From: Lentzea albidocapillata subsp. violacea
Lineage (GTDB): Bacteria > Actinomycetota > Actinomycetes > Mycobacteriales > Pseudonocardiaceae
DNA: 64,000 nt
Direction: 5' to 3'
Assembly: GCF_900100275.1 (NCBI RefSeq)
Contig: NZ_FNET01000018.1
Coordinates: 84,522-148,521, forward strand
The notes below the pieces were generated by a model, which did not search any database, was not told the DNA's origin, and was given only the letters and a program-made list of their open reading frames with translations. A program made the position numbers and the translations under genes. Positions 18,618 through 26,912 of the stretch are shown here, one piece after another; position 1 is the stretch's first letter, and each line of letters begins with the position of its first letter.

Positions 18618-19064
18618 TCAGCAGCGCTTGCTGGAGAACGCGGTGAAGTTGTCGTCCTGCTGGACACTGATCATGCCGTAGGCGGCGGTGCACTTGGACA
18701 GGGTGGCGGCCGGCTTGCCCCACAGCTCGACGGGGGCGAACTGGCTGCTGTTCCCGCCCTTGTAGGAGTCCGGCGTGCTGTCGCCGGCGCTGCCGTAGAC
18801 GGCGATCGCGGTCTGCGTGCCCCAGTAACGACCGGTGGCGCGGAAGCTCTCCCAGACGTAGACGTAGGAGTAGTTCGAGCCGCACCCGGCGAACTGCTTC
18901 ACGGACGCGATGTTGTTGCCACGCCACTTGACGTACCCGGTCGACCCGATCTGCGCGGCACTCGCGCAACCGGGCGGCGTCTCGGCGTTGGCCACGCCGG
19001 GGAACACGAAACCGAGCAGCACGAACGCGATGCCGATGATTACCCTCTTCATGCGGGTGATCAT
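18618..19064 (-). CDS. Small secreted cysteine-containing protein, unknown
   Basis: About 148 residues. The signal peptide (MKRVIIGIAFVLLGFVFPGVANA) is followed by a mature part of about 122 residues with four cysteines (PPGCAS, FAGCGS, LSKCTA, KRC-end) and many aromatic residues (YVYVWESF, GRYWGTQ). The terminal Cys and paired spacing suggest two disulfides. Weakly like DUF2690-type secreted proteins, not confirmed. Two starts are possible (19064 MITRMKR or 19052 MKR), neither with a good ribosome binding site. Divergent from the VOC gene at 19111. Confidence 0.7.
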   Translation of the reverse strand: MITRMKRVIIGIAFVLLGFVFPGVANAETPPGCASAAQIGSTGYVKWRGNNIASVKQFAGCGSNYSYVYVWESFRATGRYWGTQTAIAVYGSAGDSTPDSYKGGNSSQFAPVELWGKPAATLSKCTAAYGMISVQQDDNFTAFSSKRC

Positions 19065-19110
19065 GGTCGTGCGCGCTGACAACTCGCTGACACGCGAGTA
19101 AGCAGGAAAC

Positions 19111-19494
19111 ATGCCCGTACAGCTCAACCACACCATCGTCCACGTCAGCGACCAGAACCACTCCGCCCGCTTCCTCACCGAACTGCTCGGCCTGCCCGAT
19201 CCGGTGCGCTACGGCCCGTTCCTCGTGGTCGAGGTCGCGAACGGCGTCTCGCTCGACTACCTGACCGCGCAGGGCCCGATCACCGAGCAGCACTACGCGT
19301 TCCTGGTGACCGAGGAGGAGTTCGACCAGATCTTCGGCCGCATCCAGGAACGCGGCCTCGACTACTGGGCCGATCCGTTCCACTCCCAGCCGCAGCAGAT
19401 CAACCGCAACGACGGCGGCCGCGGCGTCTACTGGAACGATCCGGACGGCCACGCGCTGGAGATCATCACCCGCCCGTACGGGTCCGGCGCCTGA
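19111..19494 (+). CDS. VOC (glyoxalase/dioxygenase fold) family protein
   Basis: 127 residues spanning one VOC unit with paired beta-alpha-beta-beta-beta modules. His in LNHTIVHV and Glu in DGHALEIITRP sit at the usual metal-ligand positions; GRGVYWNDPDGH is typical of the glyoxalase/bleomycin-resistance group. The substrate cannot be deduced. The ATG follows GCAGGAAAC, a weak ribosome binding site. Confidence 0.88.
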   Translation: MPVQLNHTIVHVSDQNHSARFLTELLGLPDPVRYGPFLVVEVANGVSLDYLTAQGPITEQHYAFLVTEEEFDQIFGRIQERGLDYWADPFHSQPQQINRNDGGRGVYWNDPDGHALEIITRPYGSGA

Positions 19495-19580
19495 CGAACC
19501 ATCTCTTGTGCTCGGAGTACCTGCCTGCCACCGTGAGAGCGGTAACACAACGTAGGCGCGCAGTGCTCCACTACCAGGAA

Positions 19581-19613
19581 AAAGGTCTAGACCCTTGACT
19601 GGTCTGGACCACT
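19581..19613 (+). promoter_or_regulatory. Two DasR-type operator sites upstream of chitinase
   Basis: Two 16-bp elements sit 17 bp apart centre to centre: AAAGGTCTAGACCCTT (19581-19596) and ACTGGTCTGGACCACT (19598-19613). The published DasR consensus in Streptomyces is ACTGGTCTAGACCACT; the second site differs at one base and the first keeps the GGTCTAGACC core. DasR is a GntR repressor released by glucosamine-6-phosphate, and it controls chitinase genes. TTGACT (19595-19600) could be the -35 element overlapped by the sites. Confidence 0.8.
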
Positions 19614-19675
19614 GGTGCCAATCTCAGCGTTGTTCACATTCGTGATTCCTCCGGGCGCAAAGACTCCAGGAGTGG

Positions 19676-20749
19676 GTGACCTTGCTGAGAAAACGCATCT
19701 TGGCGTCTATCGCGGCGGGCGTGATGGCGGCGACCATGGCCGTCATCGCACCGACCGCGTCCTCACAGGCGGAAGTGTCCGCACAGGCCTGCACCTTCAC
19801 GAACTGGGTGCAGGGCCAGTGGTACACGACCGGCTCGATCGTGAAGTTCGAGAACAGCTACTACATCGCGGAGCACGACAACCCGGGCTACAGCCCGACG
19901 GTCTCCACCTGGTACTGGGAGCCGACGAGCTGTGACGGAGGTGGCGGAGGTGGCGGCGGCGGCACCTGCGCCAGCGCCACGGACTGGGTGGCGGGCCGCG
20001 CGTACGTGACCGGCAACATCGTGCGGTACAACGGCTCCTACTACATCGCCGAGCACGACAACCCCGGTTACGACCCGACGATCTCGACCTGGTTCTGGGA
20101 ACCGCACAGCTGTGATGGCGGTGGTGGTGGTGGTGGCGGCAGCTTCGTCGTCAGCGAAGCCCAGTTCAACCAGATGTTCCCGCGCCGCGACAGCTTCTAC
20201 ACCTACAGCGGTCTTCTAGAGGCCATGAGCGCGTTCCCCGCCTTCGCGAAGACCGGCGGCGACACGGTGTCGAGGCAGGAAGCGGCGGCGTTCCTCGCGA
20301 ACGTCTCGCACGAGACCGGTGGCCTCGTGTACAAGGAGGAGATCGACCAGAGCGGCGACTACTGCGACGAGACCCGGCCGTACGGCTGTCCCGCCGGCAA
20401 CAGGTACTTCGGCCGCGGCCCGATCCAGCTGTCGTGGAACTTCAACTACAAGGCGGCCGGCGACTACATCGGCATGGACCTGCTGCGATTCCCGGACGAG
20501 GTCGCGAGGCAGGCTCCGATCGCGTGGAAGACGGGCCTCTGGTACTGGAACACGCAGTCCGGCCCCGGCTCGATGACCGGACACGCGGCCATGACCAACG
20601 GCTCCGGTTTCGGCCACTCGATCCGCAGCATCAACGGTTCGCTGGAATGCGACGGCCGCAATCCGGCGCAGGTCCAGAGCCGCGTCTCGAAGTACCAGGA
20701 GTTCGCCGGGATCCTCGGCGTGCCGACGGGTGCGAACCTCTACTGCTAG
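19676..20749 (+). CDS. Secreted GH19 chitinase with two chitin-binding modules
   Basis: 357 residues from GTG 19676 (AGGAG upstream). Signal peptide to about residue 35; two CBM5/12-like modules (about 38-82 and 98-142), each CxxxxxWVxGxxYxTGxIVxxxxxYYIAEHDNPGYxPTxSTWxWEPxSC; Gly-rich linkers; GH19 catalytic domain from about 160 to the end. HETGG holds the catalytic glutamate and YFGRGPIQLSWNFNY the substrate-cleft signature. It hydrolyses chitin with inversion. The duplicated modules and exact linkers suggest recent internal duplication. Two DasR-type sites upstream point to induction by chitin breakdown products. Confidence 0.96.
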   Translation: MTLLRKRILASIAAGVMAATMAVIAPTASSQAEVSAQACTFTNWVQGQWYTTGSIVKFENSYYIAEHDNPGYSPTVSTWYWEPTSCDGGGGGGGGGTCASATDWVAGRAYVTGNIVRYNGSYYIAEHDNPGYDPTISTWFWEPHSCDGGGGGGGGSFVVSEAQFNQMFPRRDSFYTYSGLLEAMSAFPAFAKTGGDTVSRQEAAAFLANVSHETGGLVYKEEIDQSGDYCDETRPYGCPAGNRYFGRGPIQLSWNFNYKAAGDYIGMDLLRFPDEVARQAPIAWKTGLWYWNTQSGPGSMTGHAAMTNGSGFGHSIRSINGSLECDGRNPAQVQSRVSKYQEFAGILGVPTGANLYC

Positions 20750-20760
20750 TGGTTCGCCTC

Positions 20761-20783
20761 ACTAGGACTCGAGCGGTCCTAGT
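20761..20783 (+). terminator. Short hairpin after chitinase gene
   Basis: ACTAGGAC and GTCCTAGT form a perfect 8-bp stem with a 7-base loop, 11 bases after the chitinase stop. It could terminate the chitinase transcript before the DinB gene. No U-run follows. Confidence 0.5.
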
Positions 20784-20802
20784 TCGGTCATAGCTTCACT
20801 GC

Positions 20803-21291
20803 ATGACCATGGAACTCAACGATCTGCTGCACGAACTGAACGACCAGCGCAGGACGTTCCGCGTCACCATGCGGGGTCTCACCGCCGCCGAAGCGGTGAA
20901 GCGCACGACGGTCAGCAAGCTCACGCTGGGTGGGTTGCTCAAGCACCTCACCTGGTGTGAGCGCGGCTGGACCCACATCCTGACCGAGCAGCCCCTGCCC
21001 CCACCGGGCATGCTGGACTTCGACCAGTACACCTGGACGGGCAACGACTTCGGGGAACTGCTCTCGTCGTACGACGAGGCGGTGCGCGCGACCGATGAGG
21101 CCGTACGCACCGCCTCGCTCGACAAGCTCGTGCCGCTGCCTTCCGCGCCCTGGGACCAGGACCCGCAGCCCATGTCGATCCGGCGGATCGTGCTGCACCT
21201 GATCCGGGAGACCGCGCAGCACGCGGGCCACGCGGACATCCTCCGCGAGACGCTCGACGGTCAGTCGACCACGGCGTCCCTTTACGAGTAG
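20803..21291 (+). CDS. DinB/DUF664 family protein, mycothiol-S-transferase fold
   Basis: 162 residues forming a four-helix DinB bundle. Candidate metal-binding histidines are in LKHLTW (about 48) and in the C-terminal RETAQHAGHADILRETLDG signature. DUF664 proteins in actinobacteria often belong to the thiol-dependent S-transferase group (mycothiol as cosubstrate). The substrate is unknown. It is followed immediately by the convergent mycoredoxin gene, a suggestive but unproven link with mycothiol. Confidence 0.85.
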   Translation: MTMELNDLLHELNDQRRTFRVTMRGLTAAEAVKRTTVSKLTLGGLLKHLTWCERGWTHILTEQPLPPPGMLDFDQYTWTGNDFGELLSSYDEAVRATDEAVRTASLDKLVPLPSAPWDQDPQPMSIRRIVLHLIRETAQHAGHADILRETLDGQSTTASLYE

Positions 21292-21294
21292 CCG

Positions 21295-21540
21295 CTAAGC
21301 CGCCAGCTGTTCCTTTACCTGGGCCAGCGACGGGTTGGTGAGCGCGGAGCCGTTCGGGAAGTGGACGGTGGGCACCGTGCGGTTGCCGCCGTTCACGCTC
21401 ATCACGAAGTCGGCCGCGCCCGGCGTCTCCTCGATGTTGATCTCGACGTACTCGATGCCTTCGCGGTCGAGCGAGCTCTTCAGGATCCGGCAGTAGCCGC
21501 ACCACGAGGTCGAGTAGACGGTCAGCTGGTCGGGAGCCAT
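21295..21540 (-). CDS. mrx1: Mycoredoxin (glutaredoxin-like, CGYC)
   Basis: 81 residues with a thioredoxin fold. The redox motif is WCGYC (about 14-17), followed by the TVPTV cis-Pro segment and a GSALTNPS C-terminal region, as in mycoredoxin-1. It reduces mycothiol-mixed disulfides on proteins, using mycothiol and Mtr. ATG 21540 is preferred over an upstream in-frame GTG because GAGGAG lies 8 bases before it. Confidence 0.88.
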   Translation of the reverse strand: MAPDQLTVYSTSWCGYCRILKSSLDREGIEYVEINIEETPGAADFVMSVNGGNRTVPTVHFPNGSALTNPSLAQVKEQLAA

Positions 21541-21866
21541 CAGGCGCACTCCTCATCGGGTTCGGACGAAGTCGTCAGTATCAACGCCGGGCGAGGGGCG
21601 CTTCTTCCCGGGCCGGGGAGAGGCGCCCCTCACTCGTCCGGAGCAGCCGGCGGCGATCGTCAGACAATCGTCAGGTCAATTCGGCACACCGTGGGTGAGC
21701 ATAGTTCGCGCACGGCCGAAGATTTCGCCCGTGCAATTGGTCGTGCATTCGTAAATTCGCTCCCGCCGAATGTAGTCACCCATTCGGCGGCCCGTCACCA
21801 CACAGGGTTTCCGATATCGTCTGAATTCCGCCGCCGCTACCGCAGTCATGTTCAGAAAGGTTTGCC
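21541..21866. other. 326-bp non-coding region with a 10-bp perfect inverted repeat
   Basis: The divergent gap between mycoredoxin and the first DUF4360 gene. It is noticeably less GC-rich than its surroundings between 21660 and 21850. CCGCCGAATG (21763-21772) and CATTCGGCGG (21781-21790) form a perfect inverted repeat with an 8-base spacer, 77 bp before the DUF4360 start. This could be an operator or a 5'-leader hairpin. I recognise no known regulator motif or RNA here. Confidence 0.5.
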
Positions 21867-22490
21867 ATGCTGAAAACGGTGGCGGCTGCCGCCCTCGCGC
21901 TGTCCGCGGTCATGACCGCGCCGGCCGCGAACGCAGCATCCGACGTTCCTGATTTCGTGACGATCGACGTCGTCACCGTGAACGGTTCCGGCTGTCCCGC
22001 CGGCACCGCGGCCGTCGCCGCCGGGGACGACCGCACGGCGTTCACGGTGACATACAGCCAGTACCTCGCCCAGGCCGGACAGGGCTCAGGCCCCACGGAC
22101 TTCCGCAAGAACTGCCAGCTCAACATCAGAGTGAGCTACCCGCAGGGGTTCACGTTCGGCATCGCCCAGGCGGACTACCGCGGATTCGCCAACCTGCAGC
22201 AGGGCGCCACGGGCATGGAGAAGGGGAGCTACTACTTCCAGGGCATGTCGCAGGGTACGAGCCGCACCCACACGTTCGCCGGCCCGAAGAGCGACAACTG
22301 GCAGGCCACCGACCGCGCGACGGTCGCCGAAATCATCTACGCCCCGTGCGGGGAAGTCCGGCACCTGAACATCAACACCGAACTGCGCGTGCACGCGGGA
22401 ACCGCGTCGAAGGCGAACAGCTTCATGACGATGGATTCCACGGACAGCAGTGTGAGCACGAAGTACCAGTTCTCCTGGAAGCGCTGCTGA
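21867..22490 (+). CDS. Secreted DUF4360 family protein
   Basis: 207 residues: signal peptide (MLKTVAAAALALSAVMTAPAANA), then the DUF4360 domain. Typical features are VNGSGCPAGTAAV near the start, the DFRKNCQLNIRV and FGIAQADYRGFANL motifs, and a C-terminal FSWKRC. Four or more cysteines likely form disulfides. The family is secreted by actinomycetes and fungi and has no established function. AGAAAGG lies before the ATG. It is followed 60 bp later by a paralogue, making a tandem pair. Confidence 0.9.
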   Translation: MLKTVAAAALALSAVMTAPAANAASDVPDFVTIDVVTVNGSGCPAGTAAVAAGDDRTAFTVTYSQYLAQAGQGSGPTDFRKNCQLNIRVSYPQGFTFGIAQADYRGFANLQQGATGMEKGSYYFQGMSQGTSRTHTFAGPKSDNWQATDRATVAEIIYAPCGEVRHLNINTELRVHAGTASKANSFMTMDSTDSSVSTKYQFSWKRC

Positions 22491-22550
22491 CGCAGGCACC
22501 GACTGCCGCCGCCCGTTCGTTTTGTTGAACTCCAGACGGAAAGGTGCCCC

Positions 22551-23192
22551 ATGCTCAACACACTGGCCGCGGCCGCGTTCGCGATGTCGACGATCATCAT
22601 TCCGCCCGGCGGCGCCCCCGGCGACACCCCGCCGCCGGACCACATCACCATCGACGTCGTGACCATCAACGGCTCTGGCTGCCGGGCGGGAACGGCCGCC
22701 GTCGCCGTCAGCCCGGACAACAAGGCGTTCACCGTCACCTACAGCGAGTTCATGGCGCAGGTCGGGCCCCAGGCCCTGCCCACCGACTTCCGCAAGAACT
22801 GTCAGCTGAACCTGCGCGTCAACGTGCCGTCCGGCTTCACCTACGGCATCGCGTCCACCGACTACCGCGGCTTCGCGCACCTCGAACGCGGCGCCACGGC
22901 CCTGGAGAAGGCCAACTACTACTTCCAGGGCATGTCGCAGACCGCGTACAAGCAGCACAACTACAAGGGCCCGTTCAGCGACGACTGGCAGGCGACGGAC
23001 ACGACCGACGTGGCCGCCATCGTCTACCACCCGTGCGGCGAGAAGCGGAACTTCAACATCAACACGGAGCTGCGGGTCATGGCGGGCACGTCCGACAAGA
23101 CGCTCACCAGCTTCATCACGATGGACTCGACCGACGGGTCCATCGAGACGACCTACCACTTTGCCTGGAAGGTCTGTCCGCCAAAGCCGTAA
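22551..23192 (+). CDS. DUF4360 family protein, tandem paralogue
   Basis: 213 residues, alignable throughout with the preceding gene (shared TDFRKNCQLN, YRGFA, YYFQGMSQ, PCGE, NINTELRV, TMDSTD), so it arose by tandem duplication. Its N-terminus (MLNTLAAAAFAMSTIIIPPGG) lacks the usual positive charge of a signal peptide, so its export is less certain than for its neighbour. GGAAAGG precedes the ATG. It probably shares a transcript with the first copy. Function unknown. Confidence 0.88.
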   Translation: MLNTLAAAAFAMSTIIIPPGGAPGDTPPPDHITIDVVTINGSGCRAGTAAVAVSPDNKAFTVTYSEFMAQVGPQALPTDFRKNCQLNLRVNVPSGFTYGIASTDYRGFAHLERGATALEKANYYFQGMSQTAYKQHNYKGPFSDDWQATDTTDVAAIVYHPCGEKRNFNINTELRVMAGTSDKTLTSFITMDSTDGSIETTYHFAWKVCPPKP

Positions 23193-23216
23193 CCGTCACA
23201 TCAGGCCATACAACCA

Positions 23217-23250
23217 GTGCCGGGCATTCCGCGAACGGGGTGCCCGGCAC
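23217..23250. terminator. Hairpin between convergent DUF4360 and ilvA genes
   Basis: GTGCCGGGCA (23217-23226) and TGCCCGGCAC (23241-23250) form a perfect 10-bp stem with a 14-base loop. It sits between two convergent stops (23192 and 23257), so it can serve both strands. Confidence 0.65.
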
Positions 23251-23256
23251 GCCTGA

Positions 23257-24492
23257 TCAGATCAGGAAGCGGTACGCCGTCGACCCCGGCTCCACGTGCT
23301 GGATCTTGAGCGGGGACTCCTTCATCCGCCCCCACAGCAGGTCGTAGTCCTCGCGCCGCCCCAGCTCGATGCACACCAGCGCGGCCCCGGTCTCCCGGTT
23401 GTCCCGCTTCATGTACTCGAACTGCACGATGTCGTCGTCCCTGCCCAGCACGTCGTCGAGGAACCGCCGCAGCGCACCGGGCTCCTGCGGGAACTCGACC
23501 AGGAACCAGTGCTTCAGGCCGCGGTGGATCATCGAACGCTCGACGATCTCGGCGTAGCGCGACACGTCGTTGTTGCCGCCCGACAGCAGGCACACGACCG
23601 TCGAGTCCGGCGCGACGGAGATCTCCTCCAGCAGGGCGGCCGAGGCCAGGGCGCCCGCGGGCTCGGCGATGATGCCGTCGATCTGGTACAGCTCCAGCAT
23701 CTCCGTGCAGACCGCGCCCTCGGACACGGTGAGCAGTTCCGCGCCGCTGTCGCGCACCATCGGGAACGTCACGTCGCCGGCACGGCGGACCGCGGCGCCG
23801 TCGACGAACGAGTCGACCTCGGGCAGCGTCACCGGGCCGCCCGCCTGGATGGCGGCGATCATGCTCGCGGCACCGGCGGGCTCGACGCCGATGATGCGGG
23901 TGCGCGGGAAGCGTTCCTTGAACCACGTGCCGACGCCGGAGAGCAGGCCGCCGCCGCCGATGGGCACCACGACCACGTCGGGGGCGCCGCCGAGCTGTTG
24001 GACGATCTCCAGGCCGACGGTGCCCTGGCCCGCGACCGTGCGGGGGTCGTCGAAGGCCGGGACCAGGGTCGCGCCCGTGTGCTGCGCGTACTCCTTGGCG
24101 AGCGCGGCCGCGTCGTCGTAGGTGTCGCCGTCCACGACCAGCTGCACCATGCCCTGGCCGAGGGCGTGGATGCGTTCGCGCTTCTGGCGCGGGGTGGTCC
24201 GCGGGACGTGCACGCGGCCCTCGATGCCCAGGCGGCGGCAGGCGTAGGCCATGCCCTGGCCGTGGTTGCCGGCCGACGCGCAGACCGCGCCACCGAACGC
24301 GAACTCGGTCTGGCACAGCAGGTTGAACGCGCCGCGCAGCTTGTACGAGCGGCCTACCTGCAGGTCCTCGCGTTTGAACCACACGCGCGCGCCGGTCTTC
24401 TCGGACAACCGCTGGTTGACCTCCAGCGGCGTCGTGCGTGCGACACCGCCGAGCCGGGCTGCGGCCGCGGACACCTCATCAGCGAAGGACAT
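23257..24492 (-). CDS. ilvA: Threonine ammonia-lyase (threonine deaminase)
   Basis: 411 residues. Fold-type II PLP enzyme: WFKREDLQVGRSYKLRGAFN holds the PLP lysine, ASAGNHGQG the phosphate/carboxylate loop, and PIGGGGLLSG the glycine-rich phosphate site. The C-terminal 85 residues (RGLKHWFLVEFPQEPGALRRFL) form an ACT-like regulatory domain, shorter than in the E. coli biosynthetic enzyme. It converts threonine to 2-oxobutanoate for isoleucine synthesis in the cytoplasm. It stands alone, not in an ilv operon. I saw no attenuator or T-box in the 68-bp gap to the divergent LPMO gene. Confidence 0.93.
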   Translation of the reverse strand: MSFADEVSAAAARLGGVARTTPLEVNQRLSEKTGARVWFKREDLQVGRSYKLRGAFNLLCQTEFAFGGAVCASAGNHGQGMAYACRRLGIEGRVHVPRTTPRQKRERIHALGQGMVQLVVDGDTYDDAAALAKEYAQHTGATLVPAFDDPRTVAGQGTVGLEIVQQLGGAPDVVVVPIGGGGLLSGVGTWFKERFPRTRIIGVEPAGAASMIAAIQAGGPVTLPEVDSFVDGAAVRRAGDVTFPMVRDSGAELLTVSEGAVCTEMLELYQIDGIIAEPAGALASAALLEEISVAPDSTVVCLLSGGNNDVSRYAEIVERSMIHRGLKHWFLVEFPQEPGALRRFLDDVLGRDDDIVQFEYMKRDNRETGAALVCIELGRREDYDLLWGRMKESPLKIQHVEPGSTAYRFLI

Positions 24493-24560
24493 GTCAATAC
24501 ATCTTCCGTGAACGACTTGGGTCTGGCACGCGTACCCCTAGAAGGACAGGGGAGGTACCT

Positions 24561-25400
24561 GTGTTTCGCCTTTTGGGCGTGCTGTCGCTGCTCATGATGC
24601 TCTCTGTGGTTCCCGCGCACGCCCATGGCGCGCCGACCGACCCCGCGAGCAGGGCTTTCCTGTGTTCGCCAGGTCAACCCACAGCATCATCCCCGCCCTG
24701 CCGCAGCGCCATCGCGGCGGGGCTGCCGTCCAGGGAGTGGGACAACATCCGGCTCCCGAACGTGCGCGGCCAGGACGCGCAGCGAGTTCCGGACGGCAGG
24801 CTGTGCAGCGCCGGGCTCGCGAGATACGGCGGGCTGGACCTGCCGTCCGCAGACTGGCCGGCGACGAAGCTGAAGAGCACGGACTTCACGTACCGGGCCA
24901 CGATCCCGCACCAGGGCTCGTTCCGGTTCTACGTGACGCGCGACGGCTACACGCCGAACCAGCCCCTGCGGTGGGCGGACCTCGACCAGTTCCTGAACGT
25001 GCCCTCTCCCCCGCTCGTCAACGGCTCCTACGAGTTCAAGGTGCAGCTGCCGAAGAACCGCGCCGGACGCCACCTGATCTACACGGTCTGGCAGAACACG
25101 GACACGCCCGACACCTATTACTCGTGCACGGACGTGGAGATCGCGAAGCCCGCGGCCCAGCCCGCACCCGCCGCCGCACCACCGGTGAAGGCGGCGCCGC
25201 CCGCCCGGACCAGTTCCCCGGCGCCGTCCGTCAAGCCGTCCGCGCAGACGTCGAGCGTCCCACGGCCCGTTCCCCTCGCGTCGAGTGCCGAACAACCTCC
25301 TTCCAGCGCAACGAGGTTCGGCATGTCGGCGGTGGTGGCCGCACTGGGCGGTCTCGCCGTGCTCGGCGGGTTCCTGTTGTGGCGCAAAAGAATTCTGTGA
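24561..25400 (+). CDS. AA10 lytic polysaccharide monooxygenase with C-terminal membrane anchor
   Basis: 279 residues from GTG 24561 behind GGGGAGG. The signal peptide ends AHA, so the mature protein begins with His (HGAPTDPASRAF), the first copper ligand of the histidine brace. The second His is in GRHLIYTVWQNTD, and YYSCTDVE is the usual C-terminal signature. The catalytic domain (about 180 residues) is followed by a Pro/Ala/Ser linker and a hydrophobic helix ending LLWRKRIL, a tail-type anchor with no LPXTG motif. LPMOs cut crystalline chitin or cellulose oxidatively. Proximity to the GH19 chitinase suggests chitin, but substrate cannot be read directly. Confidence 0.93.
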   Translation: MFRLLGVLSLLMMLSVVPAHAHGAPTDPASRAFLCSPGQPTASSPPCRSAIAAGLPSREWDNIRLPNVRGQDAQRVPDGRLCSAGLARYGGLDLPSADWPATKLKSTDFTYRATIPHQGSFRFYVTRDGYTPNQPLRWADLDQFLNVPSPPLVNGSYEFKVQLPKNRAGRHLIYTVWQNTDTPDTYYSCTDVEIAKPAAQPAPAAAPPVKAAPPARTSSPAPSVKPSAQTSSVPRPVPLASSAEQPPSSATRFGMSAVVAALGGLAVLGGFLLWRKRIL

Positions 25401-25429
25401 ACTCCCGCGGCGCTGAGCTCCAAGATCGG

Positions 25430-25816
25430 CTAGGACCGTGAGTGGTTCTGGTCGTCGCGGCGGCCGGAACCACTCACGACCACCCGTTTCCCCGGCCTCG
25501 GTTCGGCCGGGGGCGCCGCCCCGAGGAACCCGTACATGTCGTTGAGCTGGTGCAGGGCCTGCACCGCGTCCCGCCACACCGGGCACGGCCACGCGCGGTG
25601 CCGCCCGTACCAGGCGCGGCACGACTTGCACCGATTCCGCTCGTTCGGCTCGTGCATCCGCAGCAGCCCCCGCCACCAGGGCAGGGCGTCGCGAAGCTGC
25701 TCGCGCAGTTCGAAGACCTCGTGAGGGGCGTCGGTCCGGGCGAGCTGGTCCATGGTCTTGTAGACGACGTCGATCACCGAGCGGTGGAACGACCCCTGTC
25801 GTTCAGCAAGCGCCAT
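25430..25816 (-). CDS. Small protein with CxxC-type cysteines, actinobacterial hypothetical
   Basis: 128 residues. The central segment RNRCKSCRAWYGRHRAWPCPVW has three cysteines and could bind zinc or an iron-sulfur cluster; the rest is Arg-rich and helical. The C-terminus is charged and low in complexity. It diverges from the EspR-like regulator across about 140 bp, a layout seen for small genes controlled by such regulators. Function unknown. Confidence 0.7.
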   Translation of the reverse strand: MALAERQGSFHRSVIDVVYKTMDQLARTDAPHEVFELREQLRDALPWWRGLLRMHEPNERNRCKSCRAWYGRHRAWPCPVWRDAVQALHQLNDMYGFLGAAPPAEPRPGKRVVVSGSGRRDDQNHSRS

Positions 25817-25958
25817 CTCCCAGATCCTCCGAAGTTGAGACAGGCACCGTCGGAGTCTATGTTGGCCAATGGAGGGCTTTCAACTGGTGAAAATCCACTC
25901 ACCCAGATAGCCCTTTCCATGGGTGGAGACGTTCACTGCGCGCGACGGGGAGGCGGCA

Positions 25959-26396
25959 ATGGCGGGGGAACGGTCCCTGGCTGACAAGCTCAACCACCTC
26001 TTCGCCCGGCATACCGCCAGGTCAGGCCAGGAGTACAGCAACGAGCAGGTCGCGGCGGCCATCGCCGGCACCGGCGTGACCATCTCCCAGAGCTACATCT
26101 GGCAGCTGCGCAAGGCCAAGAAGGACAACCCGACGTTCAAGCATCTGCAGGCACTGGCAGGCTTCTTCGGTGTGCCCGTGAGCTACTTCTTCGACGACGA
26201 GGTCACCGACCGGGTCGACGAGCAGCTCAAGTCGTTGCAGGACGAGCAGAGCAGGCTCAACGAGATCGCTTCGGGCAGCGACGCGCAGCTCATGGCGATG
26301 CGCGCGGGGGAACTGTCTCCGGACCGCCGCCGCCTGGTCATGGAGCTGCTCGACGTGGTCTACCGACAGGAACAGGCCGAGCGCGGCGAAGGATGA
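25959..26396 (+). CDS. EspR-like HTH transcriptional regulator
   Basis: 145 residues. An N-terminal helix-turn-helix (EQVAAAIAGTGVTISQSYIWQLRKAKKDNPTF...) closely follows the EspR pattern of mycobacteria. A C-terminal helical dimerisation region follows (about 85-145). ATG 25959 is preferred over GTG 25923 because GGGGAGG lies 5 bases before it. It opens a cassette with an ImmA/IrrE peptidase and a MAB_1171c-type membrane protein. By analogy the peptidase may cleave or inactivate this regulator; that is inference. Confidence 0.88.
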   Translation: MAGERSLADKLNHLFARHTARSGQEYSNEQVAAAIAGTGVTISQSYIWQLRKAKKDNPTFKHLQALAGFFGVPVSYFFDDEVTDRVDEQLKSLQDEQSRLNEIASGSDAQLMAMRAGELSPDRRRLVMELLDVVYRQEQAERGEG

Positions 26397-26399
26397 CTC

Positions 26400-26912
26400 G
26401 TGGCCGAACGAGATTTGCGCAAGCGGTGCCGCCGCCTGCTGAACGAGCTGGACATCCAGCCGCCGCTCGACGTCGAGGAGCTCTGCCGCCGTGTCGGTGA
26501 CCAGCGCGGCAAGCCGATCCGGCTGATCGCGCACCCGATCCCGGTGCCCGGCCCGTACGGGGTGTGGATCGCCACCTCCAAGGCCGACTACATCCTGTAC
26601 CAGCAGGAGACGTCGAAGGCGCACCAGAACCACATCATCCTGCACGAGCTCGGCCACCTGCTGGCCGGTCACACGAGCGACGAGCAGGACGACGACCTGC
26701 TCGCGGGCCTCTACCCCGACCTCGAACCGGACGCCGTGCGGCGGGCGTTGCGGCGCACCTCCTACGACTCCGACCACGAGCGCGAGGCCGAGACGGTCGC
26801 GACGATCATCCTGGAGTGGGCGTCGGTGCTGGACAAGGTGGCGCCGCGGGCGTCGGAGGGCCCGGCGCGCCGCATGTCGGCGTCGCTCGCGGACCGCCTG
26901 GGGTGGTTGTAG
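26400..26912 (+). CDS. ImmA/IrrE family metallopeptidase
   Basis: 170 residues. The zinc site HELGH is in HIILHELGHLLAGH (about 80-93), with downstream acidic residues for the third ligand (DHEREAETVATII). The family cleaves Xre-type repressors (ImmA) or regulates stress genes (IrrE). GTG start 3 bp after the regulator stop; the following gene starts at the very next base after this stop. Substrate is most likely the regulator encoded just upstream. Confidence 0.9.
   Translation: MAERDLRKRCRRLLNELDIQPPLDVEELCRRVGDQRGKPIRLIAHPIPVPGPYGVWIATSKADYILYQQETSKAHQNHIILHELGHLLAGHTSDEQDDDLLAGLYPDLEPDAVRRALRRTSYDSDHEREAETVATIILEWASVLDKVAPRASEGPARRMSASLADRLGWL

Noticed and set aside
24493..24560. T-box or leader peptide attenuator for ilvA
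   Set aside because: The gap is only 68 bp and no run of Ile/Thr codons or specifier structure is visible.
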